From: Thermoplasmata archaeon
Lineage (GTDB): Archaea; Thermoplasmatota; Thermoplasmata; Thermoplasmatales; Thermoplasmataceae
Assembly: GCA_021790415.1 (NCBI GenBank)
Contig: JAJYDZ010000092.1
Span: 1 to 6,757, forward strand
Reading direction: 5' to 3'
Length of the DNA: 6,757 nt
Shown here: one piece after another, positions 6,741 through 6,757 of the stretch
Position numbering within the stretch: the first letter of the stretch is position 1
Layout of the letters: every line of letters begins with the position of its first letter
The notes under the pieces: generated by a model
What the model was told of the DNA's origin: nothing
Seen by the model: only the letters and a program-made list of their open reading frames with translations
Database searches by the model: none
Position numbers and translations under genes: made by a program

Positions 6741-6757
6741 ATGAGTATTAATTACGA
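6741..6757 (+). CDS. Possible first codons of a divergent gene (runs off the window)
   Basis: ATG at 6741 begins an open frame reading MSINY before the edge. The only support is its position about 25 bases beyond a TATA-like element. Five codons cannot identify a product, and the ATG could be chance in AT-rich sequence. If real, it would be transcribed divergently from the pilus-motor operon. Confidence 0.2.

Noticed and set aside
6733..6752. Paired ATTAAT as a regulator-binding site
   Set aside because: ATTAAT is self-complementary and common in AT-rich sequence; two copies alone do not make an operator.

Overview
The window looks like archaeal chromosome, most likely from the Thermoplasmata, although the lineage call is an inference. 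The evidence is AT-rich, ATA/AGG-codon-rich genes, GGTG-type Shine-Dalgarno sequences inside an operon, a TATA/BRE promoter about 28 bases from a start codon (a leaderless arrangement), and the archaeal branch of secretion/pilus ATPases paired with FlaJ-like platform proteins. Nothing looks like an insertion sequence, CRISPR array, tRNA or rRNA.

Plus strand, 1-1706: the 3' half of an ammonia-dependent NAD+ synthetase gene (nadE, truncated by the window edge) overlaps by an ATGA junction the gene for a complete CPA1/NhaP-type cation:proton antiporter of 430 residues. The two are probably co-transcribed.

Minus strand, 6686 down to 1718: a compact four-gene operon encodes the cytoplasmic and inner-membrane engine of a type IV pilus-like (T4P/archaellum/Tad superfamily) machine. 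In transcription order it is ATPase 1 (527 aa), then an N-half FlaJ/TadB-like platform protein (327 aa), then a C-half FlaJ/TadC-like platform protein (270 aa), then ATPase 2 (520 aa). The spacings are about 2, 23 (or less) and 0 bases. The two platform genes together equal one normal archaeal FlaJ/PilC with two T2SSF domains. The two ATPases are diverged paralogues, and each departs from the consensus in a different active-site motif. No pilin, prepilin peptidase or archaellum accessory gene (flaG, flaF, flaH) is present, so the machine's filament and function cannot be read from this window.

The nhaP and ATPase 2 genes converge with only 11 bases between stop codons. The 71 bases upstream of ATPase 1 hold a good archaeal promoter. 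A plus-strand ATG at 6741 lies about 25 bases beyond the same AT-rich element, so the region may be a divergent promoter serving a further gene outside the window.

The points most worth checking are the two-ATPase/split-platform architecture, the reciprocal motif differences between the ATPases, and the start of the C-half platform gene. That gene has a strong Shine-Dalgarno sequence but no ATG or GTG at the right distance from it.
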